From the NCBI RefSeq assembly GCF_002312815.1, contig NZ_NKQJ01000005.1:1-64000 (forward strand): a DNA stretch of 64,000 nucleotides, read 5' to 3'. Below, in pieces: positions 1 to 10,102 of this stretch. The position numbers and the translations under genes are program-made. The notes under the pieces were generated by a model. It was not told the DNA's origin. It made no database searches and saw only the letters and a list, made by a program, of their open reading frames with translations. Numbering within the stretch: position 1 is the stretch's first letter; every line of letters begins with the position of its first letter. This stretch comes from Agaribacterium haliotis (GTDB taxonomy: Bacteria > Pseudomonadota > Gammaproteobacteria > Pseudomonadales > Cellvibrionaceae).

Positions 1-151
<151 letters not shown>

Positions 152-162
<11 letters not shown>

Positions 163-1051
163 GCAGTTTGAACATGAGGATATGGCCGCCGCGCCCGAAG
201 GTGAGAAACTGCAAAAAGTGCTCGCGCGCTGCGGTCTCGGCTCCAGGCGAGAAATGGAGCGGGAAATCAGTGCCGGCCGGGTTACGGTTAACGGTCAGCA
301 AGCCAAGCTGGGCGACAGGGTTCTGCTGAGCGATACGGTTGAGCTGGCCGGCAAACGTGTGCGCTTAAGCGCTGCCGACGAAGATATGCGTGTGCTTTTG
401 TACAACAAGCCCGAAGGTGAAATATGTACGCGCCACGATCCCGAAGGGCGACCAACGGTGTTTGACAGGTTGCCGCGTCTAAACAATGGCCGCTGGATAC
501 AAATAGGCCGCCTCGATATCAATACTTCGGGTTTGCTGCTGTTTACCAATAACGGCGAGCTGGCCAACAAGCTGATGCATCCGTCGTCAAATATTGACCG
601 CGAGTACCTTGTGCGTGTGCGCGGTGAGCTGAGCGAAGATATGCGCCGCACCTTGACCAACGGGGTAGAGCTCGACGATGGCCCGGCGCGTTTTACCGAT
701 ATTGCCGAGTCGCCGAATAACGAAGAGGGCAGTGCTCACCAGTGGTATTACTGTGTGGTGATGGAAGGGCGCAACCGCGAAGTCAGGCGCTTGTGGGAAA
801 GTCAGGGGCTGCAGGTAAATCGCTTAAAGCGCGTGCGTTTTGGCAATATTTTTGTGCCGAGCCACGTGCGTGTTGGCCAGTGGATAGAACTTGGCGACAA
901 AGAGCTAAAAGACCTGTGCTCCACCGCAGGTTTGCCGGCCCCGGCGCGCAAGCCGTTTCAGCGCCGCAAAGATGAGCAGCGCAAACGCCACGTGCGCAAG
1001 CTGCGCTCTTCGGCGCAAGGTGCGGGAAAACGCAATCAGCGCCGGCGCTAG
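152..1051 (+). CDS. rluB: 23S rRNA pseudouridine synthase RluB
   Basis: Converts a uridine of 23S rRNA (position 2605 in E. coli) to pseudouridine. Residues 15-65 form an S4 RNA-binding domain ([15 protein letters not shown]). The catalytic motif [12 protein letters not shown] follows, with the active-site Asp, and [12 protein letters not shown] is the late RluB/RsuA-family motif. The last 40 residues are a Lys/Arg-rich tail that probably contacts RNA. The start is placed at ATG 152 (MSDEQFE), which overlaps the end of scpB. An in-frame start at 125 exists but would lie deep in scpB. RluB next to ScpB is a common order. At 299 residues the length is normal. Confidence 0.93.
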
Positions 1052-1093
1052 TTAGCGCTTAAAACTGTGGGCTGAGCTTTATAAAGCTCAACA

Positions 1094-1127
1094 AAAAAAG
1101 GGCGTGCTAAAAAGCACACCCTTTTTT
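1094..1127. terminator. Bidirectional rho-independent terminator
   Basis: Inverted repeat GGCGTGCT-aaaa-AGCACACC with one mismatch, flanked by an A run on the left and a T run on the right. It sits between the convergent rluB and galactosidase genes and can serve both. A separate perfect palindrome TGAGCTTTATAAAGCTCA lies just before it at 1073-1090. Confidence 0.8.
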
Positions 1128-1161
1128 ATTGCGGCAAACGAGCCGAGCTTGTTAACCCTTG

Positions 1162-3744
1162 TTAATTCAGCGTCAGTTTGGCAGCCTTTAATTTGCCCGC
1201 TGTTACCTTAACGCTTGCCGGGCCTGCGGCCGTGCGGCGAATAACAAATAGGGCCTGGCCCTGGTCGCTTGAGAGTTCCGGGCTTTGGTAGCGCTGCATG
1301 GTTGTGGTATCGCCGTTGTCGGCGCCCAGCAGTTCCAGGTTATCGCTCAAGCTCAGTTTAAGCGGCAATTCCTGGTGGCTTACCTTGTTGCCATCGGCAT
1401 CTTTTAACTGTGCGACGATGTGGGCGACTTCGTAGTTATCAAATGCCAAGCTGCTTTTATCGCTGCTTAGTTCGACGTCGGTGGCGCTGCCGGCGGTGCG
1501 GATTTTGTCTTCGCTTGCGCAATCACCTAAACCTTTGGCTCGCAGTGTTCCCGCTTCGTAGTCCAGCGCCCATTTCAGCTCGCGATCGTCGTTGTCGGCA
1601 AGCTTTTGCACACCCAGTGAGCGCTCGTTGAGAAAGAGTTCAACCGCTTCACAGTTGCTCAGCACTTCAACAATAACTTTTTCACCGTCTTGATAGTTCC
1701 AGTGGCGGTTAACGTCTTGCCAGATCCAGACGCGTTCGGCCCACTTGCCAGGTTCTTTTTCAACGACGCTGCCATCTTGCTCGCGGTACAAAGACTTTTC
1801 TTCGGTTTGCGAGCTGATGTAAATATGGGGCTCGTCGTTCCACAGTGACTTAAACATGTGAAAGCTCGGGTTGTCGAAGCCGGCGGTGTCCAATAAACCA
1901 CTGGTAACGGCCTTGCGCGGCCAGGCGTTGTGGCTTTCACCGAGGTAGTCGATGCCCGTCCACAAAAAGGTACCGGGAATAAAGTCGCGATCTTCCACCG
2001 CCTTCCACTCGTGCCACTGCGGCACGTTTTCGGTGCCCATAATCATTTTGCCTGGGTAGAGCTTGTGGCCGTAGTCGTAGATTACACGGCGATAGCTGTA
2101 GCCGATAATGTCGAGCGCATCGGTGTAGCCGCTTAAGTGGCTCACTGACGGCAGAATCAGGTTGGCGGTGACCGGGCGGGTATTGTCGACTTCTTTAACC
2201 CACTTGCTCAGCTTTTTTGCGGTATTGGCAAGCACATAGGGGCCTTCGGGGCTGTCGAAAAAGCGTTTGCGAATTTCTTCGGGGCTAATAAACGGCGGGT
2301 TATAAAAATAATTGCCCGATGCATTCATATCAAAATAACCGGTCGCCTCTTTGTAGCGAGGGTAGGTCCATTCGATTTCGTTGCCGATGCTCCACATCAC
2401 CACCGAAGGGTGATTGCGATCGCGCTTTACTGCAAGTTTTAAATCGGATTCGGCTTCTTGTTGAAACCAGTCGGCGTAGCCGCGGCTGATATAGTCGTCG
2501 TGGCGCTCCCATTGATTCAGGCGTTTGTCTTTGGGGTTGTCCCATTCATCAAAAATTTCAGACTGCACTAAAAAGCCCATTTCATCGGCCAGGCGCAGCA
2601 AATTCACAGATGAGGGGTTGTGTGCCATGCGCAGTGCATTGGTGCCGGCCCGCTTGAGTTTTTCAAGGCGGCGGCGCCAGACGTCATCGGGCACGGCCGC
2701 ACCGAGCGCACCGGCATCGTGGTGTAGATTGACACCTTTAATGGGCGTGTTTACGCCGTTTAAGAAAAACCCTTCGTTGGCGTCGTAGCGAATATGGCGA
2801 AAACCAAAGCGGGTATCGTAACTATCAATGAGTTTTTTCTGCGCATAAATTTCTGTGCGCGCGGTATAGAGCGCAGGATTATCCGGGCTCCACAGTGACG
2901 GTTGGCTAACTTGAATGTGCTGGCGCAGGGTGTTTGCCGAGCGCGACGACAAAGTCGCTTCAGTGCTGGTTGAGGCAACGGTATTGCCCTCGGCATCCAG
3001 TACGCTGGTTTTTAGCTCAATCTTGTGACTTTGTGGATATTTATTGGCGATCGAGACATCAATTTCCAGTTCGCCGAGCTCGCTGGTGGCCGTGGGGGTT
3101 TTGACATAGGTGCCCCAGGGGGGAATGTGCATCAGGTCAGTTTGAATTAACTGCACGTCGCGATAAATACCCGAGCCCGGATACCAGCGGCTGTCGATAT
3201 AGCGGCTGCGATCGACCCGTATTGCCAGCACATTTGTTTGCCCTGCAGGTTTTAAATACTGGCTTATTTCGTAGTAAAACGGGGTGTAACCATTGATGCG
3301 GCCACCGATTTTTTCGCCGTTGAGCCAGATTTCGCTGTTGTTGTAGATGCCGTCAAAATACAGGTAACTAATTTTATTCTTATCGAGCACAAAGCTTTTT
3401 CGATACCAGCCAATACCGCCGGGCAGGTAAGCGGTGGCGCCGTCGAGTTCTTTGTCAAAATCCGCTTCAATGCTCCAGTCGTGTGGCAGTCTCAGCGTGC
3501 GCCAATGGCTGCTGTCGAAGTCGACTTTGGAAAACTCGGCGCTGTCGTCAAGGCTAAATTGCCAGTTAAAATTAAAATCGACATTGCGCTCAGCGCTCAC
3601 CTGTTCAACGGGAGCCTCTGGTTTTTTAGCGCAGGCGCCAAGCGCGACGCTGGCAGCAATAGTTATTGCCAAGATCAATCGCTGAGGCTTTGCCAGGTGG
3701 TGCTTGTCAAGGCAAGGCTTAAATAAAAGGTGTCTGAACTTCAT
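1162..3744 (-). CDS. GH2-family beta-galactosidase-like lipoprotein
   Basis: Likely a periplasmic or outer-membrane-anchored exo-glycosidase that removes beta-galactosyl (or related) residues. Residues 22-38 form a lipoprotein signal with lipobox LGAC (Cys38). A GH2 sugar-binding jelly roll (about 55-205), an Ig-like domain (about 210-315) and the TIM barrel (about 320-600) follow. The acid/base is Glu456 in SIGNEIEW and the likely nucleophile is Glu572 in MGTEN. The C-terminus looks like DUF4982 plus a GH2 C-terminal Ig domain, the layout of many galactosidases from agar or porphyran degraders. The sugar-porter gene at 4443-6104 and an AraC regulator on the same strand support a role in galactoside use. 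The exact substrate cannot be read from sequence; beta-glucuronidase is an alternative. Confidence 0.85.
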   Translation of the reverse strand: MKFRHLLFKPCLDKHHLAKPQRLILAITIAASVALGACAKKPEAPVEQVSAERNVDFNFNWQFSLDDSAEFSKVDFDSSHWRTLRLPHDWSIEADFDKELDGATAYLPGGIGWYRKSFVLDKNKISYLYFDGIYNNSEIWLNGEKIGGRINGYTPFYYEISQYLKPAGQTNVLAIRVDRSRYIDSRWYPGSGIYRDVQLIQTDLMHIPPWGTYVKTPTATSELGELEIDVSIANKYPQSHKIELKTSVLDAEGNTVASTSTEATLSSRSANTLRQHIQVSQPSLWSPDNPALYTARTEIYAQKKLIDSYDTRFGFRHIRYDANEGFFLNGVNTPIKGVNLHHDAGALGAAVPDDVWRRRLEKLKRAGTNALRMAHNPSSVNLLRLADEMGFLVQSEIFDEWDNPKDKRLNQWERHDDYISRGYADWFQQEAESDLKLAVKRDRNHPSVVMWSIGNEIEWTYPRYKEATGYFDMNASGNYFYNPPFISPEEIRKRFFDSPEGPYVLANTAKKLSKWVKEVDNTRPVTANLILPSVSHLSGYTDALDIIGYSYRRVIYDYGHKLYPGKMIMGTENVPQWHEWKAVEDRDFIPGTFLWTGIDYLGESHNAWPRKAVTSGLLDTAGFDNPSFHMFKSLWNDEPHIYISSQTEEKSLYREQDGSVVEKEPGKWAERVWIWQDVNRHWNYQDGEKVIVEVLSNCEAVELFLNERSLGVQKLADNDDRELKWALDYEAGTLRAKGLGDCASEDKIRTAGSATDVELSSDKSSLAFDNYEVAHIVAQLKDADGNKVSHQELPLKLSLSDNLELLGADNGDTTTMQRYQSPELSSDQGQALFVIRRTAAGPASVKVTAGKLKAAKLTLN

Positions 3745-3795
3745 GTGCTTTCCTGAATATTTATTGTTCTCTAAGTTAACGATCGGTTCAGCTGT

Positions 3796-4293
3796 CTAGC
3801 TGGAGTTGGGGCGCTCTAAAAGCTGGCTGTGTTGGCAGCGCTTGTATTTTAAACCGCTTGCGCAGGGGCAGTCATCGTTGCGGCCGATTTTTATCGCTGG
3901 CAGTTGTTTGCCGTCGAGATAAAACCAGCGCTGATGTTCAAATACAAAGTTTGACTGTTCGTGAAGCTGGGCAAAATTAATCGGGGAGCTGTGCTCCGCG
4001 CGCGCGCGATAAAAGGCGACAAACTCAACACTCTTGCTGCTGGCTTTTAAAATGCGCAGCGACAGCCACTGGGTGTTGGCAATACTGCGCCGAACTTGTT
4101 CGTATTCGTCATCTGCGCGTTTGCTCGGGTGCAAGGTCTCGACAAGGTAGGCGGCTTTATTTAAGTAAAAAGCGCTAAAGCGCGAGCGCATTAACGCTTC
4201 GGCAGTGGCGGCTTGCTCGGGTTTTAAGTGTAAAACCTCACAGCATGTCGCGTAGGGTAGCTGGCTGCCACAGGGGCACAGTTGTTTTTGCAT
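3796..4293 (-). CDS. ychJ: YchJ-like SEC-C motif protein (UPF0225)
   Basis: A 165-residue protein with a zinc-binding SEC-C motif at each end: CPCGSQLPYATCC near the N-terminus and GRNDDCPCASGLKYKRC near the C-terminus. Between them is the NTF2-like YchJ middle domain (EALMRSRFSAFYL...WLSLRI). The family is widespread in proteobacteria and its biochemical role is not settled. It lies about 50 bp downstream of the sequence where the galactosidase starts and about 150 bp beyond the permease gene, on the same strand. A link to sugar use is not indicated. Confidence 0.88.
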   Translation of the reverse strand: MQKQLCPCGSQLPYATCCEVLHLKPEQAATAEALMRSRFSAFYLNKAAYLVETLHPSKRADDEYEQVRRSIANTQWLSLRILKASSKSVEFVAFYRARAEHSSPINFAQLHEQSNFVFEHQRWFYLDGKQLPAIKIGRNDDCPCASGLKYKRCQHSQLLERPNSS

Positions 4294-4397
4294 GCGTTTT
4301 AAAAACTCTGCGTAAATGTATTGCAGTTTTTTTGCAAAGAGGTGTGAGCATTGAGCAGGCTAAGGCTGTTTTAAATATCGCGGCGATAAGCCAGATA

Positions 4398-4422
4398 TAA
4401 AAAAGGCGGTCATTGACCGCCT
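4398..4422 (-). terminator. Rho-independent terminator of the sugar-porter gene
   Basis: Read on the minus strand, a 9-bp stem (AAGGCGGTC / GACCGCCTT) with a tiny loop is followed by a T run. It lies 20 bp past the permease stop. Confidence 0.8.
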
Positions 4423-4442
4423 TGAACGTCGTAAAGGCTTGC

Positions 4443-6104
4443 TTAGGCTTTTAAGCTGCGCTCAGATAGCTCTTTCTCAATTTCTTCGATGGTGCGATTT
4501 TTAGTTTCCGGGCACAGTACATACATCAGGCCAAAACCAACGGCGCAGAAGATCGCATAAATAACAAAGGTATAAGTTGAGCCAAATACTTCAAGTTGCA
4601 CTGGGAAGAAAGCCGGCACAACAAAACCGCCAAATACTGAGGTAATAAATGCACAGCCGGTAATGGCCAGTGCGCGAACTTTAGTTGGGAATACTTCTGA
4701 AAACAGAATCCAAAGTACGGGGCCAACCGAGAAGTTGTAAGAGCAGACAAAAATCAGCAGGCCGGCAAGAACCAGCGCGCCGTGCATACTCGCCGCGTGA
4801 ATAAGCAGGTCACTTTCGATAACGTTCATGCTTTCAGCGCCAACGGCCTGCAATACAGCGGCTTTGAACGCGGTTTCGCTGGTAAATTCCTGGCTTAACA
4901 GCGGTTGCAGCAGGGCCACATCCACTTTGTCGGAAACAAAGGCCAGCGCTTCTGGAGTGATTTCATAGACGGCGGTACCAAAACCCCAGGTGATCAGAGC
5001 CATGCCCAGGGTGCACGCGGCAAGGCCGCCGAGCAAAATCAAGCGGCGACCGAGCTTATCGATAACCGCCAGCGCAAACAGGGTAAAAAACATACCGACA
5101 AAGCTGATCAGCATGGTGTTAAAGAAGGCGTCGTCGCCAGCGCCGGCTTGCGAGAAAATAGTTGGCATAAAGGCCAGGGCGGCGTTCATACCTGTCATTG
5201 GCTGAACAACGGCCATCGCCAGGCCAATATACAAGGCGATGCGCATGCGCTTGCTAAATAAAATTTTGGCCTGCTGGGGGTAGCTGACGGTGTGGTTTGT
5301 ATCTTTGAGGTTTTCTTCGATTTGACGCAGCTCTTCTTCAACTTCGTCAGCGGGGGTAATTTTGCGCAAGACACTTTCGGCTTTTTTGTGTTTGCCGTTA
5401 ATCATCAGCCAGCGCGGGCTTTCGGGAATGATGACCAGTAAAGCAAGCCAGATAATGGCCGGTACAATTTCCATGCCGAGCATCCAGCGCCAAATATTGG
5501 CTTCGGTTAAATTAATGGCGTTGGCCCAGGCGGTGCCACCATCGGCGACAACACCGACAATCCAGTAATTAAAAAACGATGCGGCGAGGATGCCGACGGC
5601 AATATTTAATTGGTTCATGCCGACAAGTTTGCCGCGCATATGAGGCGGAGCAATTTCACCGATATACATCGACGCAAGGCTCAGTGAGGTAAACGCAAGG
5701 CCGCCGATCAGGCGGAAGGTAAACAGCCACATCCAAGAGGGGGCCCAGGCCGAACCAATGGCAGAGATGGTGTAGAGTGCGGCGATCACCAGCAGTGTCG
5801 CTTTGCGGCCGTAGCGGTCACAGAAGATGCCGGCAACGGCAAGTGCCGCAAGGGCGCCAATACCGGGGCCGCTGACAATCAAACCCTGCTGGGCGGCAGT
5901 CAGGTTGTATTGAATCGTTAATGACTCCCAGGTCCCTGAAATGAGCATCAGATCTAGACCAAAGATAAAGCCACCGATGGCGACAATAAACGCGTAGGCA
6001 AACGCATTACGTTTTTCTTTTGACATGAAATTACTCTGCTGTGAATCCGTTGCTGCGTCCGACATGGCGCCGGCCGTCATTTCTGTGCTGGGTGTATCTG
6101 ACAT
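4443..6104 (-). CDS. Sugar porter family MFS transporter
   Basis: Inner-membrane sugar:proton symporter of the SP family (XylE/GalP-like). Hallmarks are the loop motif DRYGRK after TM3, PESPRWLM after TM6, the matching DKLGRR in the second half, and PETK near the C-terminus. Twelve hydrophobic segments are visible. The protein has 553 residues, longer than XylE (about 490). The extra length is an N-terminal polar stretch and a loop of about 65 residues between TM9 and TM10. This is the likely uptake system for the monosaccharide released by the GH2 enzyme. The upstream region carries TTGTTAACAA (6142-6151) and a second TGTTAAC (6246-6252), candidate regulator sites of unknown owner. Confidence 0.9.
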   Translation of the reverse strand: MSDTPSTEMTAGAMSDAATDSQQSNFMSKEKRNAFAYAFIVAIGGFIFGLDLMLISGTWESLTIQYNLTAAQQGLIVSGPGIGALAALAVAGIFCDRYGRKATLLVIAALYTISAIGSAWAPSWMWLFTFRLIGGLAFTSLSLASMYIGEIAPPHMRGKLVGMNQLNIAVGILAASFFNYWIVGVVADGGTAWANAINLTEANIWRWMLGMEIVPAIIWLALLVIIPESPRWLMINGKHKKAESVLRKITPADEVEEELRQIEENLKDTNHTVSYPQQAKILFSKRMRIALYIGLAMAVVQPMTGMNAALAFMPTIFSQAGAGDDAFFNTMLISFVGMFFTLFALAVIDKLGRRLILLGGLAACTLGMALITWGFGTAVYEITPEALAFVSDKVDVALLQPLLSQEFTSETAFKAAVLQAVGAESMNVIESDLLIHAASMHGALVLAGLLIFVCSYNFSVGPVLWILFSEVFPTKVRALAITGCAFITSVFGGFVVPAFFPVQLEVFGSTYTFVIYAIFCAVGFGLMYVLCPETKNRTIEEIEKELSERSLKA

Positions 6105-6457
6105 CTTGCTTTCCCGTCTTTGTGCGGATCATTATTGTAAATTGTTAACAAGCCATGGGCGAGTAAGCCTGCAATCATACCTGATCTTCGTCATAGAACG
6201 TATATTTTGTTGTTGCTACGAGTCACTAGGTTGTGTGGTTATAAGTGTTAACGCGGCTTTTTTACACAGCTGTTTTGCCTGAGCGCTGTTATCTGGGGGT
6301 AAAAAGAAAAAAAGAGAGCCGCCCGTGCGGGCTCTCAAAACACCGGGTGAGTCGTACGGGGGACTCATCGGCGGGGTGACTACTGACGGATAAAGGAGAG
6401 CTTATCGACGTAGTAGTCCGGGGTTAAACTGTTTTCGGCAAGTGCCTAAAGCCTGAA
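6105..6457. other. Intergenic region between sugar porter and FG-GAP lipoprotein
   Basis: Right part: the end of the lipoprotein transcript with its terminator. Left part: the upstream region of the permease, with the palindrome TTGTTAACAA at 6142-6151 and a TGTTAAC half site at 6246-6252. An in-frame codon string past the lipoprotein stop (6380-6445) is described under findings. No complete gene is seen. Confidence 0.6.
6298..6336 (-). terminator. Terminator of the FG-GAP lipoprotein gene
   Basis: Minus-strand hairpin with arms GAGAGCC (6330-6336) and GGCTCTC (6314-6320), followed by a run of T interrupted by single C residues. It lies about 120 bp past the stop codon. Confidence 0.7.
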
Positions 6458-9400
6458 TCACGGCGCCGCGCCAATAGTCAGTGGCGAGGCCGATACATCA
6501 ATTTCTTCACCGTCGCTGTTGCTAAAGGTCACCCACAGAAAATAAAAGTTGCCGCTATCGAGCTCGTCACTGGCCGGCAGGCCTTCGAGTGAAAAGCTTG
6601 CCGAAGCACTGCCCAAGCGGCTGCCAATAACACTGGTGTCGACGATTTTTATATCTTCGGCGACAGGTATCCACGAGGCATTGAGCTGGCGCAGCCAGAA
6701 CACCAAGCCTCCGCGGGCGCCGGCGACAACGGTGTTGCCCGTACCGGCATCGTAATTAACGTTAACCTCAAGCTTTTCGGAGTGATCAAAGTGGGTGTTG
6801 ATGTAATAGTTTTTATCGTCGAAGCTGAGCGACGCCGGGGCATAGCTTTCAACGGTGATTTGACTGTAATCTTCAAAGCCACCTTCGAGGCTTGTTGCGG
6901 TGATAATCGCCTGGCCATCACTAAGGCCGGTAACCAGGCCGGTGTTATCTACGTTGGCAATACTGTCGTCGCTCGAGCGCCACTGTAGCGCGGTGTTATC
7001 TGCATTTGGCGGTGCAATGGTGGCGCTTAGCTGAGTTCGCGCGCCGGTCAATACCAGGGCACTTTCAGGCTCAACCGCAATGGCTTCAACCGGGATGTCG
7101 TAAAATTCAACCACATCAACAACCACCGAGTCGGCAACGCTGTTGACGGTGGACTGCGCCTGGATGCTCACCGCTGAGCCGAGCGTGTTGCCGCTGACAA
7201 GGCCTTGGTTGTCGACACTGGCGATCGCGGCATTGCTCGAAGACCAGCGCAGCTGAGGGTTTGCATTCATTGGCTCAAGTTCTACGTCCAGCTGTAGCTT
7301 TGTGCCGAGGCGCAACTCGACCGCTCTGGGCTCGAGCTTTAGTGCGCTTGGCGGCGGCAGGCTTCCATCGGCGCTTTTTAGCAGCTTGTTAACGCCCTGG
7401 TTGTGAAGTAAAACTGTTTCCCCGTTGCGCCAGCGAATTTCGACCTGTTCGATGTGCTCTTCGTCGCCGAGGCCAAAATGCAGTATGTTAAGCAGGCTTT
7501 GGGAAAATACTTCACCGGATGAGGCCACGCGCTTTTGGTAGCGCTTGTCGCCTGCGCTGATGATGACTTCCGCCGAAATCGCATCGACATTGGCCAACGG
7601 GCTGTAGCCGACGTGCACAAGGCTGTAGTTGCCGCTGTTGTTATTGTTTTCGATGTGCTGATTGGCAAATAAATGCCAGACGCCAAACTCGTCGTCGCCG
7701 CTTAGGATGTCGACGTCACCATCGAGATCAAAATCAAAGGCCTGGCCAGAATCGCCGTGGGCGCTGGTGCCGAGCTCAGTTGCCTGCTCTGGCGTGGCAA
7801 GCTCAAAGTAGCCCTTGCCGGTATTGAGCAGCATGTAATCGGCAACGCGCTCTTTGAGATAAGCAAAACGATACACAAACAAGTCGTTGTGGCCGTCGTT
7901 GTTAAAGTCGCCGTGAGTCACGCCCCAGTGGTTGCCGCCCTTAGGGATGTTCCAACTATCTGAGCCGTCGACGTACTTGCCGCCATCGTTAATAAGCAGC
8001 ATGTCTTGTACGTTGCGGTTGTTGGGTGCCCACTCGCTATCGATGCTGTCAACGCCGTGTACACTAAATGCCAACTGCCAGGCCAGGCGCCGGTCGCGAA
8101 CCCACTCAATCTGCCACTGGCCATCGCCGCTGTGGCCAATATAAATACCGTTCAGGCTCCTGTCGTCTGGCCAGCCCTCGGCGCTGTCGCGGCTGATTTC
8201 AAGTTGGTCGTCGTAGTCGACGCTGTGAGCGATTTTTTGCTCACCCAAAAAGATAGGGAAGGCGTCGACATAGCTTGGCAGGGTCACCAGCTCAAACTCG
8301 CTTACGCTGATATTGCCCTCGGCGCTAAAGCGCATGGCTGTGGTTAATGCGGCGTCGGCTTTGTCACGTATATCCAGGCGCTTAGTTTGCGGGTTAAAGT
8401 CGAGCGATTTATCGGCGACCGTGTAATAGCCTTTGCCTGCGGCCAGGTAAAGGTCGTAGTCACCGTCGTTGTCGACATCGATGTCGCTTGCCGCCATGAT
8501 GCCCCAGCGTTCGCGCGCCGCTTCGGGCAACCAGCTGTCGGTGACATTGGTGAAACTGTAGTCGCCATTGCCTTGCCACAGAGTGGTCGGAGAAAATAAT
8601 AAAAAGTCGTCGATGCCGTCGCGGTTAAAATCCAGCATCAGCGCGCGCTCGGCGTTTTGATACGCAATGCCGGGCACCTCAATGACTTCAAAGCGGCCAT
8701 CGCCGAGATTTTGATAAAAAATATGCTGCGAACCGCTTTGGCCATTGATGCCGTGGGCGTTGATCAGGGCTAAATCTAAGTCGCCATCTAAGTCAAAGTC
8801 GCCCCAGCGTGGCGCGCGGCCGCGAGCGCCGCTGGTCAGGCCAACAACAGCGTCGGCGCGTACCATGGTGCCGTTGTCGTTGCGATAAAATACCGGTGGC
8901 TGGGGCAGGGTGCCGTTGCCGCCGCCAAGCGAGATCAATAGATCAAGATCGCCGTCGTTGTCGTAGTCACCGGCGGCCGAGCCGTGCAGATCCATTTTGT
9001 TCCACAGTGCTAAGTCCGGAATGTTTTTCTCAAGGCCAGCATCGCCATTGTTCCAGTAGAGTTTACTCGGCGAGTCGTTGTGGTTGTTTAGCACCAGATC
9101 GTAGTCGCCATCGTTATCGATATCGGCGATGGTCGGGCCACCGTATTTGAGGCTGGGCTCGTCTAGCAAACCAAGCTCTTCAGAAATATTGCGATAGCGC
9201 GGCAGCGCGCTTGATGCCGCCGCGCTAAACACCAGGCTTTTTACTTGTAGCTCGGCGCCGCGCACAGCCAGTTCGATGGTTTTTTCCCCTGTCGATTCAA
9301 AGTCGACAAGGGCGCTGAGTTGGTGCTCACCGGCGTGGGCGATGTCAATATTGTCGAGCAGGCGTTTGCCATCACTTAACAGGCTCAGGTTGGCGTAGTT

Positions 9401-9787
9401 GTGTTCAATGGCAACATTTAAGTCAACGCGCTGCAGGGTTGCGCTATCAACTTGATATTTAAAGCTGTAGGCTTGTTGGTCATTAATTTTGCCAATATTT
9501 AATAGGCTGTCTGTTGGGCTTGGGCTTGGGCTTGGGCTTGGGCTTGGGCTTGGGCTTGCGGCAGGCGTTGCGTTAACCGAAGGTGATGGCGAGCTCAGCG
9601 GTGAGGGCAGGGGTGAAGCTGCTGGTGAAACGCTTGGAGTGCTTGAGCTGATCGGGCTTGGCGATGGCGAAGCGCTGTCGTCGTTTTCAGCGTTGCAGGC
9701 GCCAAGTGCAACAAGCATTGCTGCAATCAGTGCAGAATATATGACGCTTTTATTTAATGCGTTGATAGTTAACGCAGGCAAACTCAT
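6458..9787 (-). CDS. Large FG-GAP/VCBS and ASPIC/UnbV repeat lipoprotein with Big2 domains
   Basis: A surface or periplasmic lipoprotein of 1109 residues; function unknown. A signal peptide ends at lipobox LGAC. A Ser-Pro linker (about residues 38-95) follows. The central part has many FG-GAP/VCBS repeats with calcium-binding DxDxDGD-type loops (for example DIDNDGDYD, DFDLDGDLD, DFNNDGHND). An ASPIC/UnbV domain (FGLGDEEHIEQVEIRW) lies near residue 770, then two bacterial Ig-like Big2 domains (SSNAAIASVDNQGLVSG and SSDDSIANVDNTGLVTG) and a beta-rich C-terminus. Such proteins often bind carbohydrate or partner with surface systems. Divergence or co-regulation with the AraC gene upstream is likely from position. 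The start ATG has the expected lipoprotein leader. Confidence 0.85.
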   Translation of the reverse strand: MSLPALTINALNKSVIYSALIAAMLVALGACNAENDDSASPSPSPISSSTPSVSPAASPLPSPLSSPSPSVNATPAASPSPSPSPSPSPSPTDSLLNIGKINDQQAYSFKYQVDSATLQRVDLNVAIEHNYANLSLLSDGKRLLDNIDIAHAGEHQLSALVDFESTGEKTIELAVRGAELQVKSLVFSAAASSALPRYRNISEELGLLDEPSLKYGGPTIADIDNDGDYDLVLNNHNDSPSKLYWNNGDAGLEKNIPDLALWNKMDLHGSAAGDYDNDGDLDLLISLGGGNGTLPQPPVFYRNDNGTMVRADAVVGLTSGARGRAPRWGDFDLDGDLDLALINAHGINGQSGSQHIFYQNLGDGRFEVIEVPGIAYQNAERALMLDFNRDGIDDFLLFSPTTLWQGNGDYSFTNVTDSWLPEAARERWGIMAASDIDVDNDGDYDLYLAAGKGYYTVADKSLDFNPQTKRLDIRDKADAALTTAMRFSAEGNISVSEFELVTLPSYVDAFPIFLGEQKIAHSVDYDDQLEISRDSAEGWPDDRSLNGIYIGHSGDGQWQIEWVRDRRLAWQLAFSVHGVDSIDSEWAPNNRNVQDMLLINDGGKYVDGSDSWNIPKGGNHWGVTHGDFNNDGHNDLFVYRFAYLKERVADYMLLNTGKGYFELATPEQATELGTSAHGDSGQAFDFDLDGDVDILSGDDEFGVWHLFANQHIENNNNSGNYSLVHVGYSPLANVDAISAEVIISAGDKRYQKRVASSGEVFSQSLLNILHFGLGDEEHIEQVEIRWRNGETVLLHNQGVNKLLKSADGSLPPPSALKLEPRAVELRLGTKLQLDVELEPMNANPQLRWSSSNAAIASVDNQGLVSGNTLGSAVSIQAQSTVNSVADSVVVDVVEFYDIPVEAIAVEPESALVLTGARTQLSATIAPPNADNTALQWRSSDDSIANVDNTGLVTGLSDGQAIITATSLEGGFEDYSQITVESYAPASLSFDDKNYYINTHFDHSEKLEVNVNYDAGTGNTVVAGARGGLVFWLRQLNASWIPVAEDIKIVDTSVIGSRLGSASASFSLEGLPASDELDSGNFYFLWVTFSNSDGEEIDVSASPLTIGAAP
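9516..9557 (-). repeat. GGGCTT hexamer array encoding (Ser-Pro)n
   Basis: Seven exact GGGCTT units on the plus strand encode a Ser-Pro run in the linker of the minus-strand lipoprotein. It is slippage-prone but frame-preserving. Confidence 0.92.
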
Positions 9788-10102
9788 ACAGATGTCCTGT
9801 ACCCAATATCCTATTGGGACTTTTTAATTTTTATCTTTGTAATAAACGCGCGGCACGGCTGCCAGCGCCTATGTCCATATACAACTGTGCTTAAGTGCGT
9901 TCAGGCTAACAGCCGCAGGCGCTGTCATCCTTAAGAAATATGAACAAATAAAAATGAATAAAATCTTGAAAAAGTGTTTTAAAAGCAGTGGCTTAGCGTT
10001 TGTTTGGGCCGTAGTTCATTTTTTTACAGATGGCCAAATGGACAAAAACGTACACTAATTTTGTCTATTGTTTTTTTCTGCGACAAAAGAAACCGTTTAC
10101 GT
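9788..10102. promoter_or_regulatory. Upstream region of the FG-GAP lipoprotein gene with GACAAAA repeats
   Basis: This gap separates the AraC regulator gene from the lipoprotein gene, both on the minus strand. It is AT-rich and contains three GACAAAA elements: 10041-10047, an inverted copy TTTTGTC at 10059-10065 and a direct copy at 10082-10088. Spacing near 18 bp between the first two could suit a dimeric regulator. The link to the neighbouring AraC protein is inference from position. Confidence 0.3.
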
